Assembly: GCF_022829515.1 (NCBI RefSeq)
Contig: NZ_JAKSYL010000173.1
Coordinates: forward strand, 38,469 to 102,468
Origin: Methylobacterium sp. J-048
GTDB taxonomy: Bacteria > Pseudomonadota > Alphaproteobacteria > Rhizobiales > Beijerinckiaceae
Direction of reading: 5' to 3'
DNA length: 64,000 nt
Shown: in pieces, positions 1 to 8,046 of the stretch
Position numbering within the stretch: position 1 is the stretch's first letter
How the letters are laid out: each line of letters starts with the position of its first letter
Translations under genes and position numbers: made by a program
The notes under the pieces: model-generated
The model's database searches: none
Told to the model about the DNA's origin: nothing
What the model saw: the letters and a program-made list of their open reading frames with translations, nothing else

Positions 1-50
1 CCGGCGAACGGGACGCTCGAAGCCTTGGATGCGACGGCCCCGGTGCGCGG

Positions 51-1571
51 TCAGACGCGGCCGGGAAACCGGATTCGCGGCGCCCGGGCCGACCCGTCGA
101 TGCATTCGATGCCGCCGCCCGTATTCACCGTATGAAGGCGGTTCCCGGCCCAGGCGGGGCCGGGTTCGATGCGGCCGATCAGGGTCTGCGCAAAGCCCTC
201 CGGATCGAGGCGGTCGATCCGCGCCAGCCCCAGGGCGCGGCCGTAGCCCTGCATGCAATCTTGGACCGGGCGGATCAGGCGGCCGCCGCGTTCGACGATG
301 CGCCCGGCGGGCCGCGCGGTCGCGGGATCGATCAGCACCGGATTGGCCGGATGCGGCGTGTAGGGACCGCGGAAATCGGGGGCCGACCAGAGGCAGAGCG
401 CATCGTGGTAGGAACCGCACCCGGCGGGCGCGTCGGGCGCGGCGTCGCGCACGGTCGCGAAGATCCACCAGCGGCCGTCCCGTTCGAGGAGCGTCGCGTC
501 GCTGGCGACGACACCCGAGAGCAGCGTCGCCTCCTTCACCCAGCCGCCGGGGTAGCGGGTCGCCCGGTAGAGATCGACTGTGCCGGAGGCGGAACTCTCC
601 GGCACCATCCAGGCCTCGCCGTCGCGCTCGAACACGAACGGGTAGGACAGGTGATGGGGCTCCTCCAGCACTGGAACCGGCGTTCCCTCGGGGCCGTCCG
701 GCCCGAACCGGACCGCCGAGATGATCGCCTTGCCGGTGGCGTGCGGGAAGTCCTCGACGAAGACGTGCGTGCTCCCGGCGAAGGCGAGCGGGAACGGGTC
801 GGCGTAGAAGCGGCGGCCGTCATCCGGCAGCGTGATCCAGCCGCTGTCGGGGTGGCGCCCGAGATCGATCAGATCCGGCCCGTCGAGGCGCCGCCAGCCG
901 CAGCGCCAGTGCGGGGCGCGATAGCAGAGACGGTACAGGCGGTGGATGACGGCGCCGGCCAGCATCCGCGCCGCCCGGATCCCGAGTTCGCCGCCCGACA
1001 GGGTCCGCGTCGGCTCGGAGGACGGCGTCGGTTCGGCCGCCAGCGCGTCGCCGCGTCCGACGACGCGCCGGCCGAGGGCAGCCGCAACCAGCGTCACCGT
1101 CCGGGCGAGGGCGTCGTCCATGCCGGCCAGCAGAATGCCCGGCCGGTCGGTGCCGAGCCGTCCCTCCGCGACGATGCGGCCGGCCTCCATCAGCGTCAGC
1201 CGTGGAGCGGCGCCGGCAAGCAGACTGGCCGGCAAGGCGCCGTCGCCGAGCCGTCCGTCATAGGCGAGGTGCCAGATAGCCGGGCCGGCCGGGAGATCGC
1301 CACACAGGTCGAGCACGAGATCCGGCGTTGCGCCGGGCCGACGCCAGGGATCGAGGGCAGTCGGCGGCAGGCGCTCCGAACCGATACGTTGCAGGCCGTG
1401 GATCAGCGCCTCAAGCCGGAACAGCAGTTCGAGATTGTCCGGCCACCCATCCGGGACCGAGGCGGCATCGACGCTGACCGCCCGGATGCCGGGTGTGCCG
1501 GCGATCCGGTGCAGCAGCGTGATCTGCCAGCGGCGCGGCGCGGCGCCGTCCAGACGAACTCTCACATGCAT
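51..1571 (-). CDS. GINT1-type beta-propeller domain protein of the polysaccharide locus
   Basis: A 506-residue protein starting at ATG 1571. Residues from about 225 to the end carry the aromatic, Asp/Gly-rich repeats of a five-bladed propeller (FYADPFPLAF, HHLSYPFVFERDGEAWMVPE, DATLLERDGRWWIFATV, GYGRALGLARI). This pattern is that of the N-terminal domain of glucosamine inositolphosphorylceramide transferase 1. The first 190 residues look like a separate domain, perhaps formyltransferase-like, and I cannot name them firmly. It is transcribed divergently from the Wzz-like gene, so a role in sugar transfer or modification for the same surface glycan is inferred. The exact reaction is unknown. 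Confidence 0.7.
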   Translation of the reverse strand: MHVRVRLDGAAPRRWQITLLHRIAGTPGIRAVSVDAASVPDGWPDNLELLFRLEALIHGLQRIGSERLPPTALDPWRRPGATPDLVLDLCGDLPAGPAIWHLAYDGRLGDGALPASLLAGAAPRLTLMEAGRIVAEGRLGTDRPGILLAGMDDALARTVTLVAAALGRRVVGRGDALAAEPTPSSEPTRTLSGGELGIRAARMLAGAVIHRLYRLCYRAPHWRCGWRRLDGPDLIDLGRHPDSGWITLPDDGRRFYADPFPLAFAGSTHVFVEDFPHATGKAIISAVRFGPDGPEGTPVPVLEEPHHLSYPFVFERDGEAWMVPESSASGTVDLYRATRYPGGWVKEATLLSGVVASDATLLERDGRWWIFATVRDAAPDAPAGCGSYHDALCLWSAPDFRGPYTPHPANPVLIDPATARPAGRIVERGGRLIRPVQDCMQGYGRALGLARIDRLDPEGFAQTLIGRIEPGPAWAGNRLHTVNTGGGIECIDGSARAPRIRFPGRV

Positions 1572-1929
1572 GATGAGCGCACTCGCCCAACTGGAGCGCT
1601 CGCCGCCGAAGTGGATGCCGGTTCGCGGCAGGCGAGCACGTCAAATCAAGGACTTGGTACCGTTCCCGGATGCAAGGCAATCGGGGACGGCTCCAGACGA
1701 TCCGCAGGATAACGGCCGCAGATCCGATCTAATTCCCAAACGGTAACGGGAACGATAACTCTAGAGGCAGCCGGTTTTGTCGGAGGGCGTTTACCAGACG
1801 CCGAGTAATCCGTGCCGGCAGCCACGTCCCTCGGCAGTCTTCAGGGATTGTCAGCAGTCTGCGCGGCTCTTGCAGTAGGAGATGGAGCCCGCGAGGGACC
1901 GACCGAGTTCGAGACGATGGTGACCGATC
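1572..1929. promoter_or_regulatory. Divergent intergenic region of the polysaccharide locus
   Basis: This 358-base gap separates the divergent propeller-protein and Wzz-like genes and should hold promoters for both. A locally less GC-rich stretch lies around 1728-1770. I see no convincing sigma-70 pair, no operator I can name and no open frame with coding character. Confidence 0.4.
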
Positions 1930-4035
1930 GTGGCACAGATCGACCGTAACATTGCCGTCGCGACCTGGCTCGCGCCGGTCCATTCGGCACAACCGGAGCG
2001 GCCGGGCCCGACCCGGCCCGAGACCACCGCCGAGTTCGGCGACCTGTGGCGCATCCTGTGGCGGCGCAAGCGCACCGTGCTGGGCACCGCCCTGGTGCTC
2101 GGCCTGCTGGTCCTGGCCTATGCCCTGATCACGCCGTCCCTCTACACCGCCACTGCGCAGATCCTGATCGACCCGCGCGACCGGCAGGTGGTGCTGAACG
2201 ACGTCAATCCCGGCGCCCTCTCGCCGGATGGCGGCATCGCCCAGGTCGAGAGCCAAGTGAAGGTGATCGAGTCGGACGCCGTCCTCGGCCGGGCCGTGAC
2301 GCAGGCGCACCTGGAGACCGAGCCGGGATTCGGTGTCGCCCAGGAAGGCCTGATCTCCCGCACCGTCGCGTCGCTGCGCGAGATGGTGCTCGGGCCCAAG
2401 CCCGAGCGGCCGGTGGATTCGCGCGGCCGCGCCCTCGACCAGCTGCGGCGCAAGCTCGCGGTCAAGCGTGCCGACAAGGTGTTCGTGATCGACGTGGTCG
2501 TCACCACGGTAGACTCGGATCTCTCGGCGCGGATCGTCAACGCCATCGCCAATGCCTACCTGGCGGACCTGACCGAGGCGCGCTCCGACGCGGCCAAGCG
2601 CGCCACCGGCGACCTGCGCGGGCGCCTCGACGAGTTGCGCGCCGCCGTCAACGCCGCCGACAAGAAGCTCGAAGACTACAAGGCCCGCAACGGCCTGATC
2701 GCGTCGAGCGGCCGGCTCGTGAACGAGCAGCAGCTCACGGATTCGAACGCCAGGCTGGTGGCGGCCCGCGGCCGCACCGCAGAGGCGAAGGCGCGCCTGC
2801 AGGGCATCAAGGATGCGCGCGGCCAGGCGGTCGGGTCCGGGGCGATGCCGGAGGCCGTCCAGTCCTCGGCGGTCGACCGGCTGCGCGGGCAATACGCCGA
2901 GCTTGCCGCGAAGGAAGCGGATCTGCGCACCAATCTCGGCGAGCGCCACCCCTACATCGCCGCCGTGCGCACGCAGATGCAGGATGTCCGACGGCTGATC
3001 GACGCCGAATTGAACCGCATCGCCGGCGCCGCCGAGACCGAGTACCAGCGCGCGCTGGCCAACGAGAAGTCGATCGCGGCCGACTTGGAGAAGCTGCAGA
3101 AGCAATCGGCGGTGACCGCGCAATCCTCGGTCCAGCTGCGCGAGCTGGAGCGGGAGGTCGAGGCGGCGCGAACGGTCTACAACACGTTCCTGGTCCGCAC
3201 CCGCGAGATCAAGGAGCAGTCGGCCATCGACAGCTCGAACGCCCGCATCATCACCTCGGCCCGGCCGCCGCAGGATGCGAGCTGGCCGCCGCGGCTGATC
3301 CTGGTCGCCGCGGCCCTCGCGGGCGGCCTCGGGCTGGGCGCCGGCCTCGCGCTGACCCGGGAATACCTGGAGCCGACGGTGCTGTCGCCGCGCCAGCTCG
3401 AGCGTCTGTCGAACGCGCCCGTGGTCGCGGTGATCCCGGGGCTGCAGCCGGGCGGGGCCAGCACCGCGGCCGCGCACTTCACCCTGGACCACCTCGCCAG
3501 CGACGCGGGAACGCGCAGCCGCTCGCTGGTGCTGCTGGTCACCTCCGGCGAGGCCGAGGCGTCCGAGCGCCGGGCCGTGATCGGGCTGCTCGCCTCGGTG
3601 GCGGTGGCCCGCGGCGACCGGGTGCTGCTGATCGATGCGGACCTGCGCGCCGACGGCGCCGGTGCGGCCGGCCTCCTCGACGTCCTGCGCGGCGAACAGA
3701 GCCTCAACGCGGTGACGCAGGTCGATCCGAAGACCGGCGCCCGGAGGATCGGGCTCGGCGATACCCAGAAGCCGATCCGCGACGCGCTCGTGCCTGCCCA
3801 TATCGAGCGCTTCCTGGCGGGCGTGAAGGGCAGATTCGAGCTGGTGATCGTCGATGGCGGTGTGCTGTCGGAAAACCTGCGGCTCGGCCCGATCGCCGCG
3901 GCGGCCGACCGGCTGCTGCTCGTCGTCTGCAACGGCGCCACCCGCCAGCGCGACCTGATCGACCTCGTCGACACCTCCGAAGCCCTGGGCCGGCCGGTCT
4001 CGGGCTCCCTGCTGCTCGACCGGCGCAGCGCGTGA
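1930..4035 (+). CDS. Wzz/GumC-type exopolysaccharide chain-length protein with degenerate tyrosine-kinase domain
   Basis: GTG start at 1930, 701 residues. A Wzz domain begins near residue 40, with a first membrane segment at about 51-72 followed by the typical YTATAQILIDPRDRQVV strand. A long periplasmic coiled-coil region (about 200-430) precedes a second membrane segment at about 455-475. Residues 530-701 resemble a bacterial tyrosine kinase: Walker A' (LLIDADLR) and Walker B (LVIVDGG) are visible. The P-loop, however, reads VTSGEAEASERRAVIG with no GKS/T, and there is no C-terminal Tyr cluster. It probably controls chain length or export with the VpsF-like gene, whose GTG overlaps its stop codon. 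Confidence 0.88.
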   Translation: MAQIDRNIAVATWLAPVHSAQPERPGPTRPETTAEFGDLWRILWRRKRTVLGTALVLGLLVLAYALITPSLYTATAQILIDPRDRQVVLNDVNPGALSPDGGIAQVESQVKVIESDAVLGRAVTQAHLETEPGFGVAQEGLISRTVASLREMVLGPKPERPVDSRGRALDQLRRKLAVKRADKVFVIDVVVTTVDSDLSARIVNAIANAYLADLTEARSDAAKRATGDLRGRLDELRAAVNAADKKLEDYKARNGLIASSGRLVNEQQLTDSNARLVAARGRTAEAKARLQGIKDARGQAVGSGAMPEAVQSSAVDRLRGQYAELAAKEADLRTNLGERHPYIAAVRTQMQDVRRLIDAELNRIAGAAETEYQRALANEKSIAADLEKLQKQSAVTAQSSVQLRELEREVEAARTVYNTFLVRTREIKEQSAIDSSNARIITSARPPQDASWPPRLILVAAALAGGLGLGAGLALTREYLEPTVLSPRQLERLSNAPVVAVIPGLQPGGASTAAAHFTLDHLASDAGTRSRSLVLLVTSGEAEASERRAVIGLLASVAVARGDRVLLIDADLRADGAGAAGLLDVLRGEQSLNAVTQVDPKTGARRIGLGDTQKPIRDALVPAHIERFLAGVKGRFELVIVDGGVLSENLRLGPIAAAADRLLLVVCNGATRQRDLIDLVDTSEALGRPVSGSLLLDRRSA

Positions 4036-5327
4036 ACACGGCGCGGCCGGCGGGTTTCGCGCACCGGCAGGCGGCGCGGACGCGGCCCGGCGCCGGCCTG
4101 GCCCGGGTGGAGTCGCTGGCCTTCGTGCTGCTGACCGTGGTGCTGGTCGGCGTGTCGGGCGGCCTGCTCTGGGCGCTCGGGCTCAACTACGATGGGATCA
4201 GCGGCTCCGCGCCTTCGAAGATCCATCCGGCGACCTACATGGCGGTCGCGCTGGTCGGCTGGACGATGCTGCGGGCCGGCAACCCGGTGATCCCGGTGGC
4301 CCAGGCGCTCAACCGCCGGCCCGCCTCCGTGCTGCTCGCCACCTGCGGCGTGCTGCTCCTCGTGCTGATCGCGGCCCGCGGCGGCACGGGCCTAGCCGGC
4401 TCGATCGACACCTTCGTGCTGTCCGGCCTGATCCCGATCCTGCTCATGGACCGCGACGCCGCGACCCTGCGGCGGGTCGAGACCGTTTTCCACCTGATGA
4501 TGCTCGCCAACGCGCTGCTCGGCCTGTTCGAGTTCGCCAGCGGTCAGCGCTTCTTCCCGTTCCGGTTCGACGGCATGGCGTTCGAGACCGACACGCGCTC
4601 GGCCGCGCTCCAGGGCCACCCGCTGGTCAACGCGACGCTCACCGCGTGCTACATCCTGGCACTCGCGAACGGCGGCGGCCGGCTGAGTCCGGCGCTGCGG
4701 GCCGGAATGATCGCCGTGCAGCTCGTGGCGCTCGTGACGTTCGGCGGCCGGTCGGCCACGGTGACCACCTTGGCGCTCGGCGGGATGGTCGGGCTGTTCG
4801 CCCTCAACCGGACCCTGCGGAGCAACCGGATCCCCCTGATCGGGGCGGCCTGCGCGTGCTTCGTCCTGACGGCTCTGCCGGTGATGGTCGCGGTGCTCGC
4901 GGCGGTGGGCTTCTTCGACACACTGCTCAGCCGGTTCGTTTCCGACGGCGGCAGTGCCCAGGCCCGGGTCGACATGCTGGCGATCTTCGACGCGATCCCG
5001 TTCCGGCAATTGCTGCTCGCCCCCGACCTCCTGCAGGTGAGCACCCTGCGGCGGATCTACGGCCTGGAATGGGGCATCGAGAACTCGATCATCTCCGACG
5101 TGCTCTACCACGGCATCCTTGTGACGACGCTGCTGGTGGTTGCGGTGGGGCTCTATCTCGGCGAGATCGCCCGCACCTGCCGGCGCGGCGTCTGGCTGCC
5201 GATCCTCACCTTCGTCATCCTGATCAACACCTTCGAGGGCTTGGCGGGAAAGACCACCATGCTCGCTAAGTTCGCGATGATGCTGATCGTGCTGTTTCCG
5301 CCGGGTGCCCCTCGGGAGCGGGGCTGA
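4032..5327 (+). CDS. VpsF-like polysaccharide biosynthesis membrane protein
   Basis: GTG at 4032 overlaps the TGA of the preceding Wzz-like gene, which signals translational coupling and sets the start. The 431-residue product is almost entirely hydrophobic segments (about ten membrane spans), with a periplasmic-type loop after FEFASGQRFFPFRFDG and GHPLVNATL. The layout matches the O-antigen polymerase/ligase-like VpsF family. The inferred role is polymerisation or ligation of the exopolysaccharide repeat unit in the inner membrane. Family membership is a recognition call; the catalytic role is not demonstrated even for many relatives. Confidence 0.75.
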   Translation: MNTARPAGFAHRQAARTRPGAGLARVESLAFVLLTVVLVGVSGGLLWALGLNYDGISGSAPSKIHPATYMAVALVGWTMLRAGNPVIPVAQALNRRPASVLLATCGVLLLVLIAARGGTGLAGSIDTFVLSGLIPILLMDRDAATLRRVETVFHLMMLANALLGLFEFASGQRFFPFRFDGMAFETDTRSAALQGHPLVNATLTACYILALANGGGRLSPALRAGMIAVQLVALVTFGGRSATVTTLALGGMVGLFALNRTLRSNRIPLIGAACACFVLTALPVMVAVLAAVGFFDTLLSRFVSDGGSAQARVDMLAIFDAIPFRQLLLAPDLLQVSTLRRIYGLEWGIENSIISDVLYHGILVTTLLVVAVGLYLGEIARTCRRGVWLPILTFVILINTFEGLAGKTTMLAKFAMMLIVLFPPGAPRERG

Positions 5328-5363
5328 CGCTTCGGTCGGCTCCTCGGCTTCTCCCACCCATGC

Positions 5364-5480
5364 CCTCATCCTGAGGTGCGGCCGCGAAGCGGGCGCCTCG
5401 AAGGAGCCCTCCAGGGATCACGCGGCTGGCTGGAGGGCTCCTTCGAGGCCTTCGCTTCGCTCCGTCGCCTCAGGATGAGG
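5364..5480. repeat. Long nested inverted repeat between convergent genes (CCTCATCCTGAGG family)
   Basis: The outer arms CCTCATCCTGAGG (5364-5376) and CCTCAGGATGAGG (5468-5480) are complementary. The inner arms CCTCGAAGGAGCCCTCCAG (5396-5414) and CTGGAGGGCTCCTTCGAGG (5430-5448) are perfectly complementary. The element lies between the convergent VpsF-like and GH5 genes, where its RNA hairpin could end transcription from both sides. A lone half site of the same motif occurs at 51163-51175. Confidence 0.85.
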
Positions 5481-5515
5481 TGGAGGGTGGGAGGAGCCCC
5501 CCGGGGCGAACTTGC

Positions 5516-6760
5516 TTATCGGCCCCCTCCAAGTCCAAGCGCCGCCACCAGCGCCGGGTCGATGACGTGGGCGTCGTCCATCAGCCCCAGCCCGTCGAAC
5601 AGGTTCCAGAACGACCAGGCGAAGCCCGCCTGTTCCGCCGCGCGCCGCACGTCGCCGAGATAGGCTGCGCGGTCCGCCGCCCTGGAGGCCGTGTAGCGGG
5701 CATCGGTGCGCAATGCCCCGAACTCCCCCATCAATACGTGGCGGGCCGGGATCCCGTAGAGGTCGGCCCAGGCCGAGACCGGGGCCAATTCCTTCGCCAG
5801 ATAGGCCGGCCCCGGCTCGGCCTCGCCATACTCGCGCAGCTTCGCCTCGATCACCGCGAGATCCCGGGCCTTCTCGGCTTGCGGGATCTTGGGGTCGGCC
5901 GCCATGCGGGCGCGGATCGCGGCGAAGGTCTCAGGCAGGCGCGCCGGATTGCCCGGCCAGGGCACGGCGTTCAGCCAGCGGTAGAACGGCTCCTCGGTGA
6001 GCCAGGTCGCGCCCTGGTGGGAGAACAGGTACGGCTCGTAGAAGTGGAAGGTGTAGAGCAGCGGCGCGAACCGGGCGAGATTTGCCGGGTCGAGGGCCGT
6101 CAGACCGGAGACGAGGCTGCCGCAGGCGCCGGTCGCTATCAATGTCAGGTCCCGCGCAGCCTCCCGGGCGGCGGTGAGGAGCCCCGCCTGGACGCGGTTC
6201 CAGGCGCCGGCCCCGCAGGCCTGCGGCGGCTCGTTGACTGGCTCCAGCGCCACCCGGCCGCTGCCCTTCCGGGCGCAGAGCCCGGCCAGCTCGGCGATCA
6301 GGTCGCGATAGGCCGGATAGAGCGGCGCCCGATCGGAGCCGTAGAAGGCGTCCGGCGTGTAGTGGTGCGTGGCGGCGTTCGCCTGGACGTTGACGAGGAC
6401 GCGCATCCCGGTCGCCAGCACGGCGTCGATCGCGGCCGAGAGTGTGCCGAGGAGCTCGGTGCGGCGGGTGCCGGTGAAGGCCACGAACGGTCCGGGATCC
6501 AGGGGCAGCCGCGCGAAGTCGAAGCCCAGCCCGGCCAGACGGCGCAGGTCGTCCCGGGTCGGCACGGGGCGGTCGGCCTGGAACGGCGGCCAGGCATAGT
6601 CGGTCCGCGGGGCCGGGAACTCGGTGGTAAGCGAGAACCACGGCCACAGGGCGATGCCGCGGCGGAGCGGCAGCGGCTCGGGGGCGGACGCGGCCGGGAG
6701 CGCGCCGGTGCTCGCGACAGCGAGCCCGCCGGCCAGGATCTCCCGCCGGCTCGCCCTCAT
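5516..6760 (-). CDS. Exported GH5-family glycoside hydrolase
   Basis: ATG at 6760 overlaps the stop of the upstream glycosyltransferase (ATGA), giving 414 residues. The N-terminus is a twin-arginine-type signal (SRREILAGGLAVASTGALP), so export by Tat is inferred. The body has the clan GH-A signatures: the acid/base Glu in LEPVNEPP (E177) and the nucleophile Glu in HVLMGEFGAL (E346). Conserved aromatic and His residues occur at ATHHYTP and YTFHFYEPY. It probably hydrolyses beta-linked glycan and may trim or release the polysaccharide made by this locus. Substrate is unknown. Confidence 0.85.
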   Translation of the reverse strand: MRASRREILAGGLAVASTGALPAASAPEPLPLRRGIALWPWFSLTTEFPAPRTDYAWPPFQADRPVPTRDDLRRLAGLGFDFARLPLDPGPFVAFTGTRRTELLGTLSAAIDAVLATGMRVLVNVQANAATHHYTPDAFYGSDRAPLYPAYRDLIAELAGLCARKGSGRVALEPVNEPPQACGAGAWNRVQAGLLTAAREAARDLTLIATGACGSLVSGLTALDPANLARFAPLLYTFHFYEPYLFSHQGATWLTEEPFYRWLNAVPWPGNPARLPETFAAIRARMAADPKIPQAEKARDLAVIEAKLREYGEAEPGPAYLAKELAPVSAWADLYGIPARHVLMGEFGALRTDARYTASRAADRAAYLGDVRRAAEQAGFAWSFWNLFDGLGLMDDAHVIDPALVAALGLGGGR

Positions 6761-7938
6761 CCGTCGATCCCGGCCGTGGCCCGGGCGGGGCTCGCCTCCA
6801 CGCCGGAACGCGAGCGTGGCAGCCGAGGGTAGCCGCCGACCCGGCGCAGCTCGTCTTCGTAGGCGGCGAGAATATCGTCCCAGCGAAAGCGCTCGGCCTG
6901 CGCGCGCGCCGCCTCGCGAGCGGCCACCACCGCGTCGTCGTCGGCGAGAACCCGCTCGATCGCGGCGGCGCAGCTGTCGCCGTCGGTGAAATAGAACTGA
7001 CCGTCGCCGGCCGTGCCGCGGTTGAACGGGTTGTCGTGGGCGATCACGGCGTTGCCGGCCCACAGCGCTTCCACCAGCGACGGGTTGGTGCCGCCGACCG
7101 TGTGGCCGTGGAGATAGGCGCGGGCGTGGACCCGCAGGCTCTGGACCAGGTCCGGCTCGTAGATTGCCCCCGGCATCAACACCTCCAGCCCGGCGGCGTC
7201 CTCGACCGCGCGGTGATAGGCGTTGCCGACCTTCAACGTTCCGAGCACCACGAGCCGCATGCCCCGCGGCTTGCGTGAGAACGCCTCGACGAGGGTCAAG
7301 ATGTTGTTGTCGGGCTCAATGCGGGCGATCGAGACCAGGTAGCGGCCGGGGGCGAGCCCGAGGGGCGGCGGCCCGAGATCCGGCGGCGGCGGATCGCCCC
7401 CGTAGGGAATCGTCGCGATGGCGCTGCGCGGGCGACGCCGGGCGAGATGATCGGCAATGGCCGGGTGATCGGCGACGAGCCGCTGCGACGACCAGGCCGC
7501 GATCCACTCGCTCAGGTAGAAGAACGCCCGCACCGGCAGCGGCCATTTCGGCCGGCGCCACTCGATCCCGTCCATGTTGATCAGGATCTTGGCGCCGCGC
7601 GCCCGCAGGTAGGGCAGGAACGCCGCGCCGTTATAGCCGAGCACCAGGCAGACGCCGCCCCGAGCCGCCGCGTCGTGCACGCAGATCGCGTCGAAAGCCA
7701 AGGTCGCGGCCGGACCGCGTAGCGCAACTTCCACGGTGATCAGGTCGATGCCGTTCCAGGTCCGGGTCGAGACCCGGTTCCGCACCCGCTCGACCTCCGC
7801 CTGACAATACACGCCGACCCGCCATCCGCGACCGGCGAGATAGAGCGCGAGTCGTTCGGCGAAAGTCTCGAAGCCGCCATGGGCGGCCGGAATCCCGCGT
7901 GTCCCAAGGATAAGTAGTGTGGGCGCATCGACGGGCAC
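6757..7938 (-). CDS. Glycosyltransferase, DUF1972/GT4 type
   Basis: GTG start at 7938, 393 residues. It opens with LILGTRGIPAAHGGFETFAE, the hallmark of DUF1972 rhamnosyl-/glycosyltransferases. A GT-B C-terminal domain follows, with RIEPDNNILTLVEAF and GGTNPSLVEALWAGNAVIAH as the nucleotide-sugar-binding region. No membrane segment is seen, so it should act at the cytoplasmic face on a lipid-linked acceptor. It sits in an operon with the downstream GH5 gene (4-base overlap) and is divergent from the next glycosyltransferase. Donor sugar is unknown. Confidence 0.87.
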   Translation of the reverse strand: MPVDAPTLLILGTRGIPAAHGGFETFAERLALYLAGRGWRVGVYCQAEVERVRNRVSTRTWNGIDLITVEVALRGPAATLAFDAICVHDAAARGGVCLVLGYNGAAFLPYLRARGAKILINMDGIEWRRPKWPLPVRAFFYLSEWIAAWSSQRLVADHPAIADHLARRRPRSAIATIPYGGDPPPPDLGPPPLGLAPGRYLVSIARIEPDNNILTLVEAFSRKPRGMRLVVLGTLKVGNAYHRAVEDAAGLEVLMPGAIYEPDLVQSLRVHARAYLHGHTVGGTNPSLVEALWAGNAVIAHDNPFNRGTAGDGQFYFTDGDSCAAAIERVLADDDAVVAAREAARAQAERFRWDDILAAYEDELRRVGGYPRLPRSRSGVEASPARATAGIDG

Positions 7939-7990
7939 AGCTCTTCCTTTCTTGTTAGCGGCTCATATTGTACGGAGACAGGAATAACGG

Positions 7991-8022
7991 TCGCCTAAAC
8001 AGGCGATACAACTCACAGTTGT
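7991..8022. promoter_or_regulatory. Two adjacent inverted repeats in a divergent promoter region
   Basis: TCGCCT-AAAC-AGGCGA (7991-8006) is followed immediately by ACAACT-CAC-AGTTGT (8008-8022). They sit in the 108-base, AT-rich gap between two divergent glycosyltransferase genes. The position suggests operator sites for a regulator of the polysaccharide genes. No regulator gene lies beside them. Confidence 0.4.
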
Positions 8023-8046
8023 TATAGCCTGATAAGTATTCATCTT

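Noticed and set aside
2046..4031. Extension of the VpsF-like frame far upstream (a 1093-codon frame)
   Set aside because: The upstream part is Arg/Pro/Gly-rich shadow of the Wzz-like gene. Real hydrophobic coding begins at GTG 4032, which overlaps the Wzz-like stop.
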